Assembly (NCBI RefSeq): GCF_000764225.1
Contig: NZ_JQED01000046.1
Location: 1-64,000 of the forward strand
Direction: 5' to 3'
Length of the DNA: 64,000 bases
Origin: Colwellia psychrerythraea
Lineage (GTDB): Bacteria; Pseudomonadota; Gammaproteobacteria; Enterobacterales; Alteromonadaceae
This document shows, in pieces, positions 53,310 through 62,380 of this stretch. Within the stretch, counting starts at the first letter, position 1, and each line of letters starts with the position of its first letter. Made by a program: the position numbers and the translations under genes. The notes beneath the pieces are model-generated. The model was not told where the DNA came from. It did no database searches and worked only from the letters and a program-made list of their open reading frames with translations.

Positions 53310-55412
53310 CTAAAAATGGTCAGTCACAATTCTCGGGGTAACGAAGATGAGTAATTCTTTTTTCTCATTTAACTGGCTTGAATTTCTAAACAACCAACCA
53401 AAGTAAGGGATATCACCTAAAACGGGAATTTTAGAAACTGTACTGATAATTGCTTGCTGATAAATACCACCGAGTACAATGGTTTCACCGTTATTAACTA
53501 AAACCTGTGTACCAATACGCTGCGTATCAATTGCTGGAGCAAGGCCACTGGTAATATCCGAAATAGTATCTTGTGTAACTACTAAGTCTAAGATTATTTT
53601 ATCATCAGGCGTTATGTGTGGTGTTACCGTTAAACTTAATACAGCTTTTTTAAATTGAGTTGATGTTGCACCGCTTGAGGCAGCTTCTTGGTATGGAATC
53701 TCAACACCTTGCTCTATGTATGCTTCCTTTTGGTTTGCAGTAGTAATGCGAGGACTTGCGATGACTTCACCCTTATTTTCTTTCTCAAGAGCAGAAAGCT
53801 CTAGGTCTAGAATAGTACCATTGGCTAAACGAGCTACTTGAAAAGCAATTGTCCCTGCGGCATTAGCCACTGGTAAATTTACATTAAGTCCATCACCAAC
53901 AGAAGGAACTTGACCTACACCTGGCGTATCTGATCTAGTGCCATTGGCGGTACTAGCCCCTTCGATTGTACCTGAAGTTGCAAACTCACCATCTGTGTTA
54001 GTTACTCCCCAGCGAATACCTAATTCCTCATTCATGTTATCTTTGACGGTTACCATTCTGGCCTCAATAACTACTTGTCGAACAGGCACATCAAGGATAG
54101 TAATCATGCGCTTAATATCTTCAATACTTTTAGCGGTATCGCGTATTAACAGCGTATTAGTTCGTTCATCTACTGACACACTACCGCGAGGAGATAAAAT
54201 GCTGGTATCTTCATTCTTAATAAGTTCAGAAAACTCTGATGCTTTTGCATAGTTAATTTGAAGGTACTCGGAATATAGAGTCGCCAGCTCTTCAACTTGC
54301 TGTTTTGCTTGTAAGGTTTGCGCTTCACGTGCCGCTAGTTCATCACTCGGCGCAACCATCAAGATATTCCCTTGCATGCGTTTATCTAAGCCCTTCACTT
54401 TTAAGATAATGCTTAGGGCTTGGTCCCAAGGTACACCATCCAAACGTATGGTGATATTACCTGTTACGGTATCACTGATAATTAAATTAAATTCATTGTA
54501 ATCCGCAATGATCTGTAGAACGGTGCGAACAGGAATATCTTGGAAGCTTAATGAGATACTTCGACCAGTAAAATCATCCGTTTCTCCTAAGTAGGTCGGC
54601 GCCTTTTCTGGTTTCTTCTTTACCGTTAGTATGAATAAATTATCTTCTTGCTTTTGAGTAAAAATAAAGCCACTTTCAACATCAATGACTAAACGGGCAT
54701 TTCGTCCTTCTTTGAACGTTTCGATACTGTTTACAAGCGTGCCAAAGTCAGTAACGTCCAACTTATAAAGCAAATCATCTATAATTTCTGTATTATGAAA
54801 TTCGACATTTAATTTACCCAATTTATCATTTACATCAGCTGCTAACATACTGTCTTTAAGATAAACTAATATTTGTCCTTCATTCTCTTCATTTAATCTA
54901 AAATCAATAGACTCGATATAGTTAATAAAGTCATCACCTGCAGGGCTCAATGCTTCAACAACATCAGCTGACTGGCCAGTATTAAAGGTAATAGAAAATT
55001 CATTTTCATTATTCAATGAAACATCAAAAACCGCGAGTTTTTCTAAACTAATTAATGCAACAACTTTTCCGGTCGTAGCATCTAAATTGATCTCTTTAAC
55101 ACCCGCATGATTAACTAAAGTTTCTTTTAAATCTTTACCAAAAGTATTGGCGTCAAATGTTACTTCAACAAAAGCAGGCGTCATCGATGTTTTAACTACA
55201 GGTAAGGAAGTTATCTTTTCTGTAAAACTGAACACCACAACAATTTGATCACTTTGGATGGTGTTATAAGATATACCCACCAACTCATTATCATCACTAA
55301 CAGCATTTACCGAAAACGACAGCATAAAAATGGAAAATAAAAATAGTCTAATAAGCCATAGCTCTTTAATAGCAGTAAAGCCTTTATAATTTTTAATTTG
55401 ATTAAATAGCAT
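53310..55412 (-). CDS. pilQ: Type IV pilus secretin PilQ
   Basis: A 700-residue outer-membrane secretin that forms the pilus exit pore. After a signal peptide (about 1-39) come AMIN-type beta domains (about 45-260), a secretin/TonB short domain (ISLSFQDIPVRTVLQIIADY), N1-type domain and the secretin core, with VEARMVTVKDNMNEELGIRW and the C-terminal NNGETIVLGGIYQQ...KIPVLGDIPYFGWLF motif. It is the last gene of pilMNOPQ. Confidence 0.96.
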   Translation of the reverse strand: MLFNQIKNYKGFTAIKELWLIRLFLFSIFMLSFSVNAVSDDNELVGISYNTIQSDQIVVVFSFTEKITSLPVVKTSMTPAFVEVTFDANTFGKDLKETLVNHAGVKEINLDATTGKVVALISLEKLAVFDVSLNNENEFSITFNTGQSADVVEALSPAGDDFINYIESIDFRLNEENEGQILVYLKDSMLAADVNDKLGKLNVEFHNTEIIDDLLYKLDVTDFGTLVNSIETFKEGRNARLVIDVESGFIFTQKQEDNLFILTVKKKPEKAPTYLGETDDFTGRSISLSFQDIPVRTVLQIIADYNEFNLIISDTVTGNITIRLDGVPWDQALSIILKVKGLDKRMQGNILMVAPSDELAAREAQTLQAKQQVEELATLYSEYLQINYAKASEFSELIKNEDTSILSPRGSVSVDERTNTLLIRDTAKSIEDIKRMITILDVPVRQVVIEARMVTVKDNMNEELGIRWGVTNTDGEFATSGTIEGASTANGTRSDTPGVGQVPSVGDGLNVNLPVANAAGTIAFQVARLANGTILDLELSALEKENKGEVIASPRITTANQKEAYIEQGVEIPYQEAASSGATSTQFKKAVLSLTVTPHITPDDKIILDLVVTQDTISDITSGLAPAIDTQRIGTQVLVNNGETIVLGGIYQQAIISTVSKIPVLGDIPYFGWLFRNSSQLNEKKELLIFVTPRIVTDHF

Positions 55413-55423
55413 TATTGATTCCT

Positions 55424-55978
55424 TTACTTATTTGACTCTTCAGATTGTACGATATTTAACGTAGCTTCACGCTCTACCCAACACCCTGCACCATCTGGAG
55501 CTAATTCAATTATTTTCACTGCTTTTGCACTCACTTGTGTGATTCGACCATTATACAAACCAAGATAATTTCCTAGAGCAACTCGATGTAGGCTTAAATC
55601 TGATGCTTCAAGTAAAGCCCACAACATAGTTGCATCACCTAAGGTACCGCGCATAGTTAAATCACTTAAAGCATACTTTTCTAGTGGTTGTTTTCGACGG
55701 TTTGTATCGGGACTTAAGCATCCTGCCATTTGTTGCATTTTTTGCTGAATAGCTTCAGGCCTAGGTAATACAAACGGGCTGCGTAGGTCATCAGCTGAGT
55801 AAGCAATGTGATGAAAAGGATTAACCTCAGGCATAGGTTCAATGTAATTAGTGGTTGTTGCTTTCACTTGATCCATGTGAGTTTTTATTTCTGAAATATC
55901 ATCAAAACACCCTGAAATTAAAGTGAGTGTTGTGACGCTGAAAATTATTTTTATCAACATTTGTTGAAATTGTGTCAT
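55424..55978 (-). CDS. pilP: Type IV pilus lipoprotein PilP
   Basis: A 184-residue inner-membrane lipoprotein that links the PilMNO alignment complex to PilQ. Its signal peptide ends in the lipobox LISGC (Cys24). PFVLPRPEAIQQKM and LRMRGTLGD-like ALSDLTMRGTLGDATMLWA are family features. It overlaps pilO by 4 bp and lies 11 bp before pilQ. Confidence 0.94.
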   Translation of the reverse strand: MTQFQQMLIKIIFSVTTLTLISGCFDDISEIKTHMDQVKATTTNYIEPMPEVNPFHHIAYSADDLRSPFVLPRPEAIQQKMQQMAGCLSPDTNRRKQPLEKYALSDLTMRGTLGDATMLWALLEASDLSLHRVALGNYLGLYNGRITQVSAKAVKIIELAPDGAGCWVEREATLNIVQSEESNK

Positions 55979-56571
55979 TTGGCTGCCACCTCTTTATAAC
56001 GATATGTTTTAGCTTGCAGCTTTAGATTTAAGATATCACTATCGCTTTGTGAAATTTTTATTTTAAAATCGTGTAAGGTCACGATTCTTGGTAAACCCGC
56101 AATTTTACTAACAAATTGACCAAATGAGTGATAGGGGCCAATAACTTCAATATCAATCGGTAATTCAATATAAATCGCTTTACTAATCTCTGGTTGCCAC
56201 TCTAACTTAACAAAATCAAGACCACTCGTTGTACCAACAAAGGTAATATCATCTAATAAACCGGGAATCTCATGGCTATTGGGTAAACTACGTAATTGAT
56301 TAGCGAAAGTATCTTCGGCTTCAATCATTTGAGCGCGAAATAAATCTAAATTTGCAGCAATATGGTATTTTGCACGGTAGGATTCTTTTAGAGTCGTCTC
56401 CTCAAGAAAGGCGCGATCAAGTTGTTCTCTCTTATCACTTATCAACCCTATATAACCTAAAAACCCTACCATTACAGCTAAAAAAACAGCTAAAAGCAGC
56501 TTGGCTGCTGCCGGCCATTGGCCTATATTTTCAAGTTCTAAATTGTCAAATTGGGATGCATCAAATTTCAT
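55975..56571 (-). CDS. pilO: Type IV pilus assembly protein PilO
   Basis: A 198-residue inner-membrane protein with one N-terminal transmembrane helix (LLLAVFLAVMVGFLGYIGLI, about 26-45), a coiled coil and a ferredoxin-like periplasmic domain (YIELPIDIEVIGPYHSFGQF). It pairs with PilN. Its start shares one base with the pilN stop region (overlap 1 bp). Confidence 0.95.
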   Translation of the reverse strand: MKFDASQFDNLELENIGQWPAAAKLLLAVFLAVMVGFLGYIGLISDKREQLDRAFLEETTLKESYRAKYHIAANLDLFRAQMIEAEDTFANQLRSLPNSHEIPGLLDDITFVGTTSGLDFVKLEWQPEISKAIYIELPIDIEVIGPYHSFGQFVSKIAGLPRIVTLHDFKIKISQSDSDILNLKLQAKTYRYKEVAAK

Positions 56572-57137
56572 TATTTGCGTCCTTTCTTAGCATCATCTAA
56601 GCCTTTAATTTTCACTTTCATTTTAAAACTACTAAGCAATTTAGGCGACCCATCATCAGAAGTAATAGACTCAGGGGTAGCATCAACAAATAAATCAGAT
56701 AACTCAACCGCACGAATCATATTCGCTAAATGGTTATTAGATTCACTCTTACCAGTTAGCTGTAAAATATTACCTTGCTTTTCTAGCTCAATGATATAGA
56801 TACCATTAGGGATAATTTTTGCTATTTCATCCAGCACTTGCGTACCTACATTACGACTACGTTGAAGTTGTTCAACAACATTAATTCGTTTTTGTAAGGC
56901 TAACTTTTTCGCATTTAAGGTTTTTATTTCAGCAATTTGAATATCAAGTTGTGCAATTTCATTTTTCAAGTATTGATTTTTACTATTTTGACCATCGATA
57001 TGCGCTTGATAATAAAAATTAACAGCTAAGATCAATGCTAAGGTAAATAAGCCGACGGCAGTTAAAAGGGTAAAGTATTCTTTTTGCTGCGCCTTCAGTG
57101 CAGCTTCACGCCAAGGGAGTAGGTTTATATGTGCCAT
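56571..57137 (-). CDS. pilN: Type IV pilus assembly protein PilN
   Basis: A 188-residue inner-membrane protein. INLLPWREAAL (4-14) is the N-terminal motif that contacts PilM, followed by a transmembrane helix (LLTAVGLFTLALILAVNFYY, about 24-43), a coiled coil and a compact periplasmic domain. It overlaps pilM by 13 bp. Confidence 0.96.
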   Translation of the reverse strand: MAHINLLPWREAALKAQQKEYFTLLTAVGLFTLALILAVNFYYQAHIDGQNSKNQYLKNEIAQLDIQIAEIKTLNAKKLALQKRINVVEQLQRSRNVGTQVLDEIAKIIPNGIYIIELEKQGNILQLTGKSESNNHLANMIRAVELSDLFVDATPESITSDDGSPKLLSSFKMKVKIKGLDDAKKGRK

Positions 57138-58204
57138 GGTGTAAAACTCCTTAGGGCTAAACCTGTTGCTACCATTAATTGAGGAGCAACATTTGCAAGT
57201 TCATCTTGCTCAATAAGTTCACCACATGACATGTCATTGAAAGGATTTGCAATAACGGTATGTATCCCTAATTCTTCTGTAAGTAAACTCTCAATGCCTT
57301 CTAAGGCCGCTGTGCCCCCAGAAATTAATAAATAGTCAACTTTCTCTTGGCCACTAGTTGTTAAAAACATCTGAATCGCACGGCGTATTTGCTGCATTAA
57401 CACGGTATGGAAGGGAGCCAATACTTCAAAGGTATAATTTGGAGGCAAGTCGTTAGATGTTTTTGCTTCTTCAGCCTGCTCAAAAGACTTATTATAATAA
57501 GAGACAATAGAGCGGGTATATTGCTCTCCTCCAAACATTTGATCACGACTATAAATGTGCTTGCCTGCATCAGTTGCAGAGAATAATGTCACTGTAGAAC
57601 CAATATCAACTATCGCGACAACTTTATCTTTAGCATCATCTGGAAGCTGGGTTAAACATAAATCATAAGCTCGGCCGACGGCATAAGACTCAACATCAAT
57701 AACTTTGGCATGGAAGTCCCCAGCATCGAGTGCTGCAACACGCGCTTCAATTGACTCGGTACGAGCTGCGCTGAGTAAAACATTGACTTTACTAGGATCT
57801 GACTCGTTAACATCAAGGGTTTCAAAGTCTAAACTGACTTCATCAAGCGGGAATGGAATCAGGCTATCGGCTTCAATTTCGATTTGGCTTGCGAGTTCAT
57901 CCTCTGTCAAAGCAACATCCATGTAAATCAATTTTGTGATAACAGTTTGTCCTGACACAGCGGCTGCGGCATCAGTAGCTTTCGCAGAGATTTTTTTTCT
58001 AAGTTTAGCTATTACAATACCAACAGCCTCGATATCTTGAATCTCACGGTCAACAACTGAACCCCTAGGCATTGGCTCAATTGCGAAATCTTCAATTATA
58101 AAGCCGTCATTTCCTTGACCTAACAATACAGCTTTTGCAGAATGAGAACCAATATCAATCCCCACCATCATAGAATTTTTCTTTTTCCATAGTTTGTCTA
58201 GCAT
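57125..58204 (-). CDS. pilM: Type IV pilus actin-like protein PilM
   Basis: A 359-residue cytoplasmic actin/FtsA-fold protein. VGIDIGSHSAKAVLL (14-28) is phosphate-1, VAIVDIGSTVTLFSA is phosphate-2 and LLISGGTAALEGIE the adenosine motif. It forms the cytoplasmic ring of the alignment complex by binding the PilN N-terminus. It heads the pilMNOPQ operon and is divergent from mrcA (127-bp gap), the order found in most type IV pilus bacteria. Confidence 0.96.
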   Translation of the reverse strand: MLDKLWKKKNSMMVGIDIGSHSAKAVLLGQGNDGFIIEDFAIEPMPRGSVVDREIQDIEAVGIVIAKLRKKISAKATDAAAAVSGQTVITKLIYMDVALTEDELASQIEIEADSLIPFPLDEVSLDFETLDVNESDPSKVNVLLSAARTESIEARVAALDAGDFHAKVIDVESYAVGRAYDLCLTQLPDDAKDKVVAIVDIGSTVTLFSATDAGKHIYSRDQMFGGEQYTRSIVSYYNKSFEQAEEAKTSNDLPPNYTFEVLAPFHTVLMQQIRRAIQMFLTTSGQEKVDYLLISGGTAALEGIESLLTEELGIHTVIANPFNDMSCGELIEQDELANVAPQLMVATGLALRSFTPWHI

Positions 58205-58331
58205 AACGACCTACAATTTTTATTTTTGTAATTATTTTAGACGCAAAATACGCATAAATACATTTATTACATGCTTTTACACGATATACTAGTACTATCT
58301 TACATTTTTATCCACCAATTGGTCTTTTGCT

Positions 58332-60920
58332 GTGTTGTCAATCAAAAATTTATTAAAAGTCAGCCTGATACTGTTAATTTTAGTCTCGATTGCTGTTTAT
58401 GGTTTATATCTTTCAATGCGCTCAGAATTACCTAGTGTTGAATCACTAAAGGACTTGCATTGGCAAACACCACTACAAATTTATAGCCAAGATAGTTTAT
58501 TAATCTCACAATTTGGTGAAAAGAAACGTACTCCATTAACATTAGAACAGGTACCAAAACAACTTATCGATGCTTTATTAGCAACGGAAGATGATCGCTT
58601 TTATTTGCATTTTGGTGTTGATCCAATTGGCATGGGGCGGGCAGTACTTGGTAAGCTAATGGGTCAGGACAAAGGCGGTGCTAGTACCATTACGATGCAA
58701 GTCGCACGTAATTTCTTCTTAACTCGTGAAGTTACTTACACGCGAAAAATCCGCGAAATATTTCTATCATTTCACATTGAAAACTTGCTGACTAAAGATG
58801 AAATATTAATGCTTTACATTAATAAAATTGAATTAGGCCACAGAGCTTTTGGCTTTGGCGCTGCTGCGCAAGTTTATTATGGTAAAGAGATTCACGAACT
58901 TAACCTTGCCCAAATTGCCGTGCTAGCTGGTCTACCTAAAGCTCCTTCAACATTAAATCCTATTCGCTCTCCTAAACGCGCTAAAGCGCGTCGTTCTGTT
59001 GTTCTTCAACGTATGTTAGTAAGTGGTTACATCTCAGACTTAGAGTACCAGACAGCGAAAAATGCACCAATCACAGGCAAAAAACATGGTGCAGAAATTG
59101 AGTTAAATGCGCCATACGTTGCTGAAATGGCTCATAATGAAGTACTTAAACGTTATGGAAAAGATAAAGCTTATACAGCAGGATACAAAGTATTCACCAC
59201 AGTAACAGCAAAACTGCAAACTGCAGCGGAACAAGCGCTGATCAATAATTTATTAAACTACGATCAACGTCACGGTTATCGCGGCCCCATCGCTTCGCTT
59301 AGGGCAGATGTAAGCTCGACAACAAGCACTTCTGACAGGGCGATAGTGCCATTATCAACAGAAGAGTTAACAAAAGCCTTTTCAGATGCTACGTATTATC
59401 AAATGCTTGTTCCTGCTATCGTTATTGCGGTTGAAGACAAGTCAGTCAGCATACAGTTACGTAACCAAGAGACGGCAACAATTGAGTGGCAAGGTTTAGC
59501 TTGGGCACGTCCCTATATCAACGACCAAAAACAAGGTCCACCACCGAAAGCTGCAAAAGATATCCTTAAATATGGCGATGTAATCTTAGTCAGTAAAATG
59601 GCAGATAATAATTACCGCCTTGGACAACTTCCAACTGCAAGTGCTGCCATCGTATCTTTATCACCAAATGATGGTGCAATAAAAGCCGCTGTTGGCGGCT
59701 TTAGTTTCAAACAGAGTCAATTTAATCGAGTTACTCAAGCGAAACGTCAAGTTGGTTCAAACATCAAACCCTTTATTTACTCTGCAGCGCTAGAGCATGG
59801 CTTTACGCTAGCTTCACTAGTGAATGATGCTCCTATCAATCAGTGGGATAAAAGCTCTGGGGTTGTTTGGCGCCCTAGAAATTCTCCAGAAACATATGTC
59901 GGGCTGTTAAGGGTAAGATTAGCTTTAGCACAATCAAAAAATGTCATTGCAGTGCGATTATTAAAAAGTATTGGTGTTCGTAATACCATAAAACATTTAA
60001 CTAGTTTTGGATTTGATGCCAGCGATTTACCACGCAACGAAACATTAGCGCTTGGCTCTGCTTCATTAACACCGTTGGAAGTCGCAACAGGCTTTGCTGC
60101 ATTCGCTAATGGGGGTTTTTTAGTTGAACCATACTTAATTGAGCGTATTGAGAATAGTGAAGGAGAAATTATTTATCAGGCTGATCCAGCCATCGCTTGT
60201 GATCCGTGCATTCAAAATGATTTAGCAGCGGACAATGTCCAAGCACTTGACTTAATGAGCGATGATAATTCAAATCATCCTACAACCATTGAAGGTGAGC
60301 AGAAAACGGCTCCTTCCATAGAAGAGCAACCCATTGAGATCAAACAAGCAAACCGTATTATCAGCCCACAAAATGCTTTTTTAATCACACAAGCACTTAA
60401 TAGCGCAATATGGGGAGCAGATTGGTCTGCTAAACATGGTTGGCAAGGTACTGGTTGGCGAGCGAGAACACTAAAACGCCGTGATATTGCGGGCAAAACA
60501 GGTACCACAAACGAAGCAAAAGATGCATGGTTTTCTGGCTTTAGCCGAAATATAGTCACGACCTCATGGATAGGTTTTGATGATCCTCGCCATATTCTAG
60601 GACAATCTGTATATAATAATAATTTAGGTAAAAACCAAACGACAGGCAAGGAGTTTGGTGCCAAATCAGCGCAACCCGCTTGGATTGATTTTATGCGTAT
60701 TGCTCTTGCAGAAGCCGAGCCGACCGCTTTTCAACCGCCCGTGGATATTGTGTCCGTACGAATCGATAAGGCAACAGGAAAACTCACTACCAAGACTGAT
60801 AAAACCAGTCAATTTGAATACTTTCGTCTAGATAAAGTACCCACCGAATATGTGTCGGAAGATAACAGCAGTGAAATATTATCTGGTGATCAACAGCAAC
60901 AAGAAGAAGAGTTATTTTAA
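58332..60920 (+). CDS. mrcA: Penicillin-binding protein 1A
   Basis: An 862-residue bifunctional peptidoglycan synthase. After an N-terminal membrane anchor (about 5-28) the glycosyltransferase domain shows ATEDDRFYLHFGVDPIGMGR with catalytic Glu, GGASTITMQVARNFFL and NKIELGHRAFGFGAAAQ. An OB-like insert precedes the transpeptidase domain: RQVGSNIKPFIYSAAL (SxxK with catalytic Ser), SKN (about 535) and KTGTTNEAKDAWF (KTGT). It is divergent from pilM, as is usual. The start codon is GTG (or the TTG next to it). No strong ribosome-binding site is seen. Confidence 0.96.
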   Translation: MLSIKNLLKVSLILLILVSIAVYGLYLSMRSELPSVESLKDLHWQTPLQIYSQDSLLISQFGEKKRTPLTLEQVPKQLIDALLATEDDRFYLHFGVDPIGMGRAVLGKLMGQDKGGASTITMQVARNFFLTREVTYTRKIREIFLSFHIENLLTKDEILMLYINKIELGHRAFGFGAAAQVYYGKEIHELNLAQIAVLAGLPKAPSTLNPIRSPKRAKARRSVVLQRMLVSGYISDLEYQTAKNAPITGKKHGAEIELNAPYVAEMAHNEVLKRYGKDKAYTAGYKVFTTVTAKLQTAAEQALINNLLNYDQRHGYRGPIASLRADVSSTTSTSDRAIVPLSTEELTKAFSDATYYQMLVPAIVIAVEDKSVSIQLRNQETATIEWQGLAWARPYINDQKQGPPPKAAKDILKYGDVILVSKMADNNYRLGQLPTASAAIVSLSPNDGAIKAAVGGFSFKQSQFNRVTQAKRQVGSNIKPFIYSAALEHGFTLASLVNDAPINQWDKSSGVVWRPRNSPETYVGLLRVRLALAQSKNVIAVRLLKSIGVRNTIKHLTSFGFDASDLPRNETLALGSASLTPLEVATGFAAFANGGFLVEPYLIERIENSEGEIIYQADPAIACDPCIQNDLAADNVQALDLMSDDNSNHPTTIEGEQKTAPSIEEQPIEIKQANRIISPQNAFLITQALNSAIWGADWSAKHGWQGTGWRARTLKRRDIAGKTGTTNEAKDAWFSGFSRNIVTTSWIGFDDPRHILGQSVYNNNLGKNQTTGKEFGAKSAQPAWIDFMRIALAEAEPTAFQPPVDIVSVRIDKATGKLTTKTDKTSQFEYFRLDKVPTEYVSEDNSSEILSGDQQQQEEELF

Positions 60921-60965
60921 GGTCAGCTTAATAACGCAGAGCCTACTTTTCTTATTAGCAAAAAT

Positions 60966-61000
60966 AAAAAAGCAGCTAGTGATACACTGGCTGCTTTTTA
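60966..61000. terminator. Bidirectional terminator between mrcA and argA
   Basis: AAAAAGCAGCTAGTG and CACTGGCTGCTTTTT form a long stem with one G-T pair and a 3-nt loop, with T-runs on both strands between convergent genes. Confidence 0.9.
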
Positions 61001-61027
61001 CTAACCTCAAAACAAGTTTGCTATAGA

Positions 61028-62347
61028 TTAGATATCTTTGATAAAGACTTTCGAATTACGTTGAAAATTATATAGTTGTTTTTTCCCTTCAGGCAATCTT
61101 TCAAGTGGTGCTTCAATAAAGCCTTGTTCTAGGAACCAATGACCACTGACGGTAGTTAATAAAAACAGCGATGTTAAACCTTTCTTTTTAGCACTCAACT
61201 CTAATGCACTGATGATTCTTTCACCTCGATTACCTTTACGGTAATCAGGATCAATAACGACACAGGCAACTTCAGCCATTTTCGCTTCAGGGTAGGGATA
61301 TAATGCCGCACAAGCAATGATAACCTCTTCTTTTTTCAGCACAGTGAAGTATTCTATTTCCATCTCGAGTAATTCTCGAGAACGCTTCACTAGCACCCCT
61401 TCCTCTTCAAGCGGCTGAATCAGCTCTAAAATTCCGGCAACATCATCAATAGTTGCTGTTGCAATTAATTCCTTATGATCTTTAGCAATCAAAGTCCCCG
61501 CACCATCACGGGTAAATAATTCTTGCAATAGTGCGGTATCACTTTGATAACTCACGCAATGGCAACGCTCTACGCCATTTTCACCACTTTGAATAATTGA
61601 ACGAAGTAATAACTGACGAACATGACAGTCGTTTTCATCAAGCAAGGTTTTTACTGTTCGAACACTACAACTTCTAATTAATTCGCCAGATTTATCAATA
61701 AGCCCATCCTCTTCAGTAAATGCAATTAGCTTGTCTGCTTTGAGTGAGATAGCTGTTTGCGTAGCAACATCTTCTAAAGCTAAATTAAATACTTCACCTG
61801 TTGGTGAATAACCAATAGGGGAAAGTAAAACAATTGAGCCATAGTCCAATTGCATATTGATGCCATCTGAATCAATTCTTCTCACCGCACCTGTGTATTT
61901 ATAATCAACACCGTTGCGAACTCCCATAGGTTTTGCAATGACAAAGTTACCTGTACTGACACGAATTTGTGAGCCGTGCATAGGTGAATTAACCACCCCG
62001 GTAGAAAGTAATGCCTCTATATGGAGTCGTAAAGAGCCGGTAGCATCCTTCACAGCCACTAGTGTTTGTGCATCAGTGACGCGAACATTACTTACAACAT
62101 TCTCCTCAAGACCTCGTTGTTGCATACGATCTACGATTTGTGGTCTTGCACCGTGAACCACCACTAACTTCACACCTAAACTACGTAATAATGAAATATC
62201 ATGAATAATATTGGCAAAATTGGGGTGTGTAACGGCTTCACCACCAAACATAAGTACCACCGTTTTTCCACGATGAGCATTAATATAGGGGGCTGCATTT
62301 CTAAACCATTTAACGTAATTTTGCTCGCTATTATTCATCTTTTCCAT
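61028..62347 (-). CDS. argA: Amino-acid N-acetyltransferase (N-acetylglutamate synthase)
   Basis: A 439-residue enzyme that acetylates glutamate in the first step of arginine synthesis. An N-terminal amino-acid-kinase-like domain (VVLMFGGEAVTHPNFANIIH; LVVVHGARPQI) and a C-terminal GNAT domain (CVVIDPDYRKGNRGERIISA; LFLLTTVSGHWFLEQGF) match ArgA. Arginine is expected to inhibit it. The start at 62347 may be nine bases too early (an ATG at 62338 has a nearby purine-rich stretch). It lies 33 bp downstream of argH, which itself carries a second acetyltransferase domain. Confidence 0.95.
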   Translation of the reverse strand: MEKMNNSEQNYVKWFRNAAPYINAHRGKTVVLMFGGEAVTHPNFANIIHDISLLRSLGVKLVVVHGARPQIVDRMQQRGLEENVVSNVRVTDAQTLVAVKDATGSLRLHIEALLSTGVVNSPMHGSQIRVSTGNFVIAKPMGVRNGVDYKYTGAVRRIDSDGINMQLDYGSIVLLSPIGYSPTGEVFNLALEDVATQTAISLKADKLIAFTEEDGLIDKSGELIRSCSVRTVKTLLDENDCHVRQLLLRSIIQSGENGVERCHCVSYQSDTALLQELFTRDGAGTLIAKDHKELIATATIDDVAGILELIQPLEEEGVLVKRSRELLEMEIEYFTVLKKEEVIIACAALYPYPEAKMAEVACVVIDPDYRKGNRGERIISALELSAKKKGLTSLFLLTTVSGHWFLEQGFIEAPLERLPEGKKQLYNFQRNSKVFIKDI

Positions 62348-62380
62348 TCTTTAATATAACTTAGCTATTTCCAGTAAGAA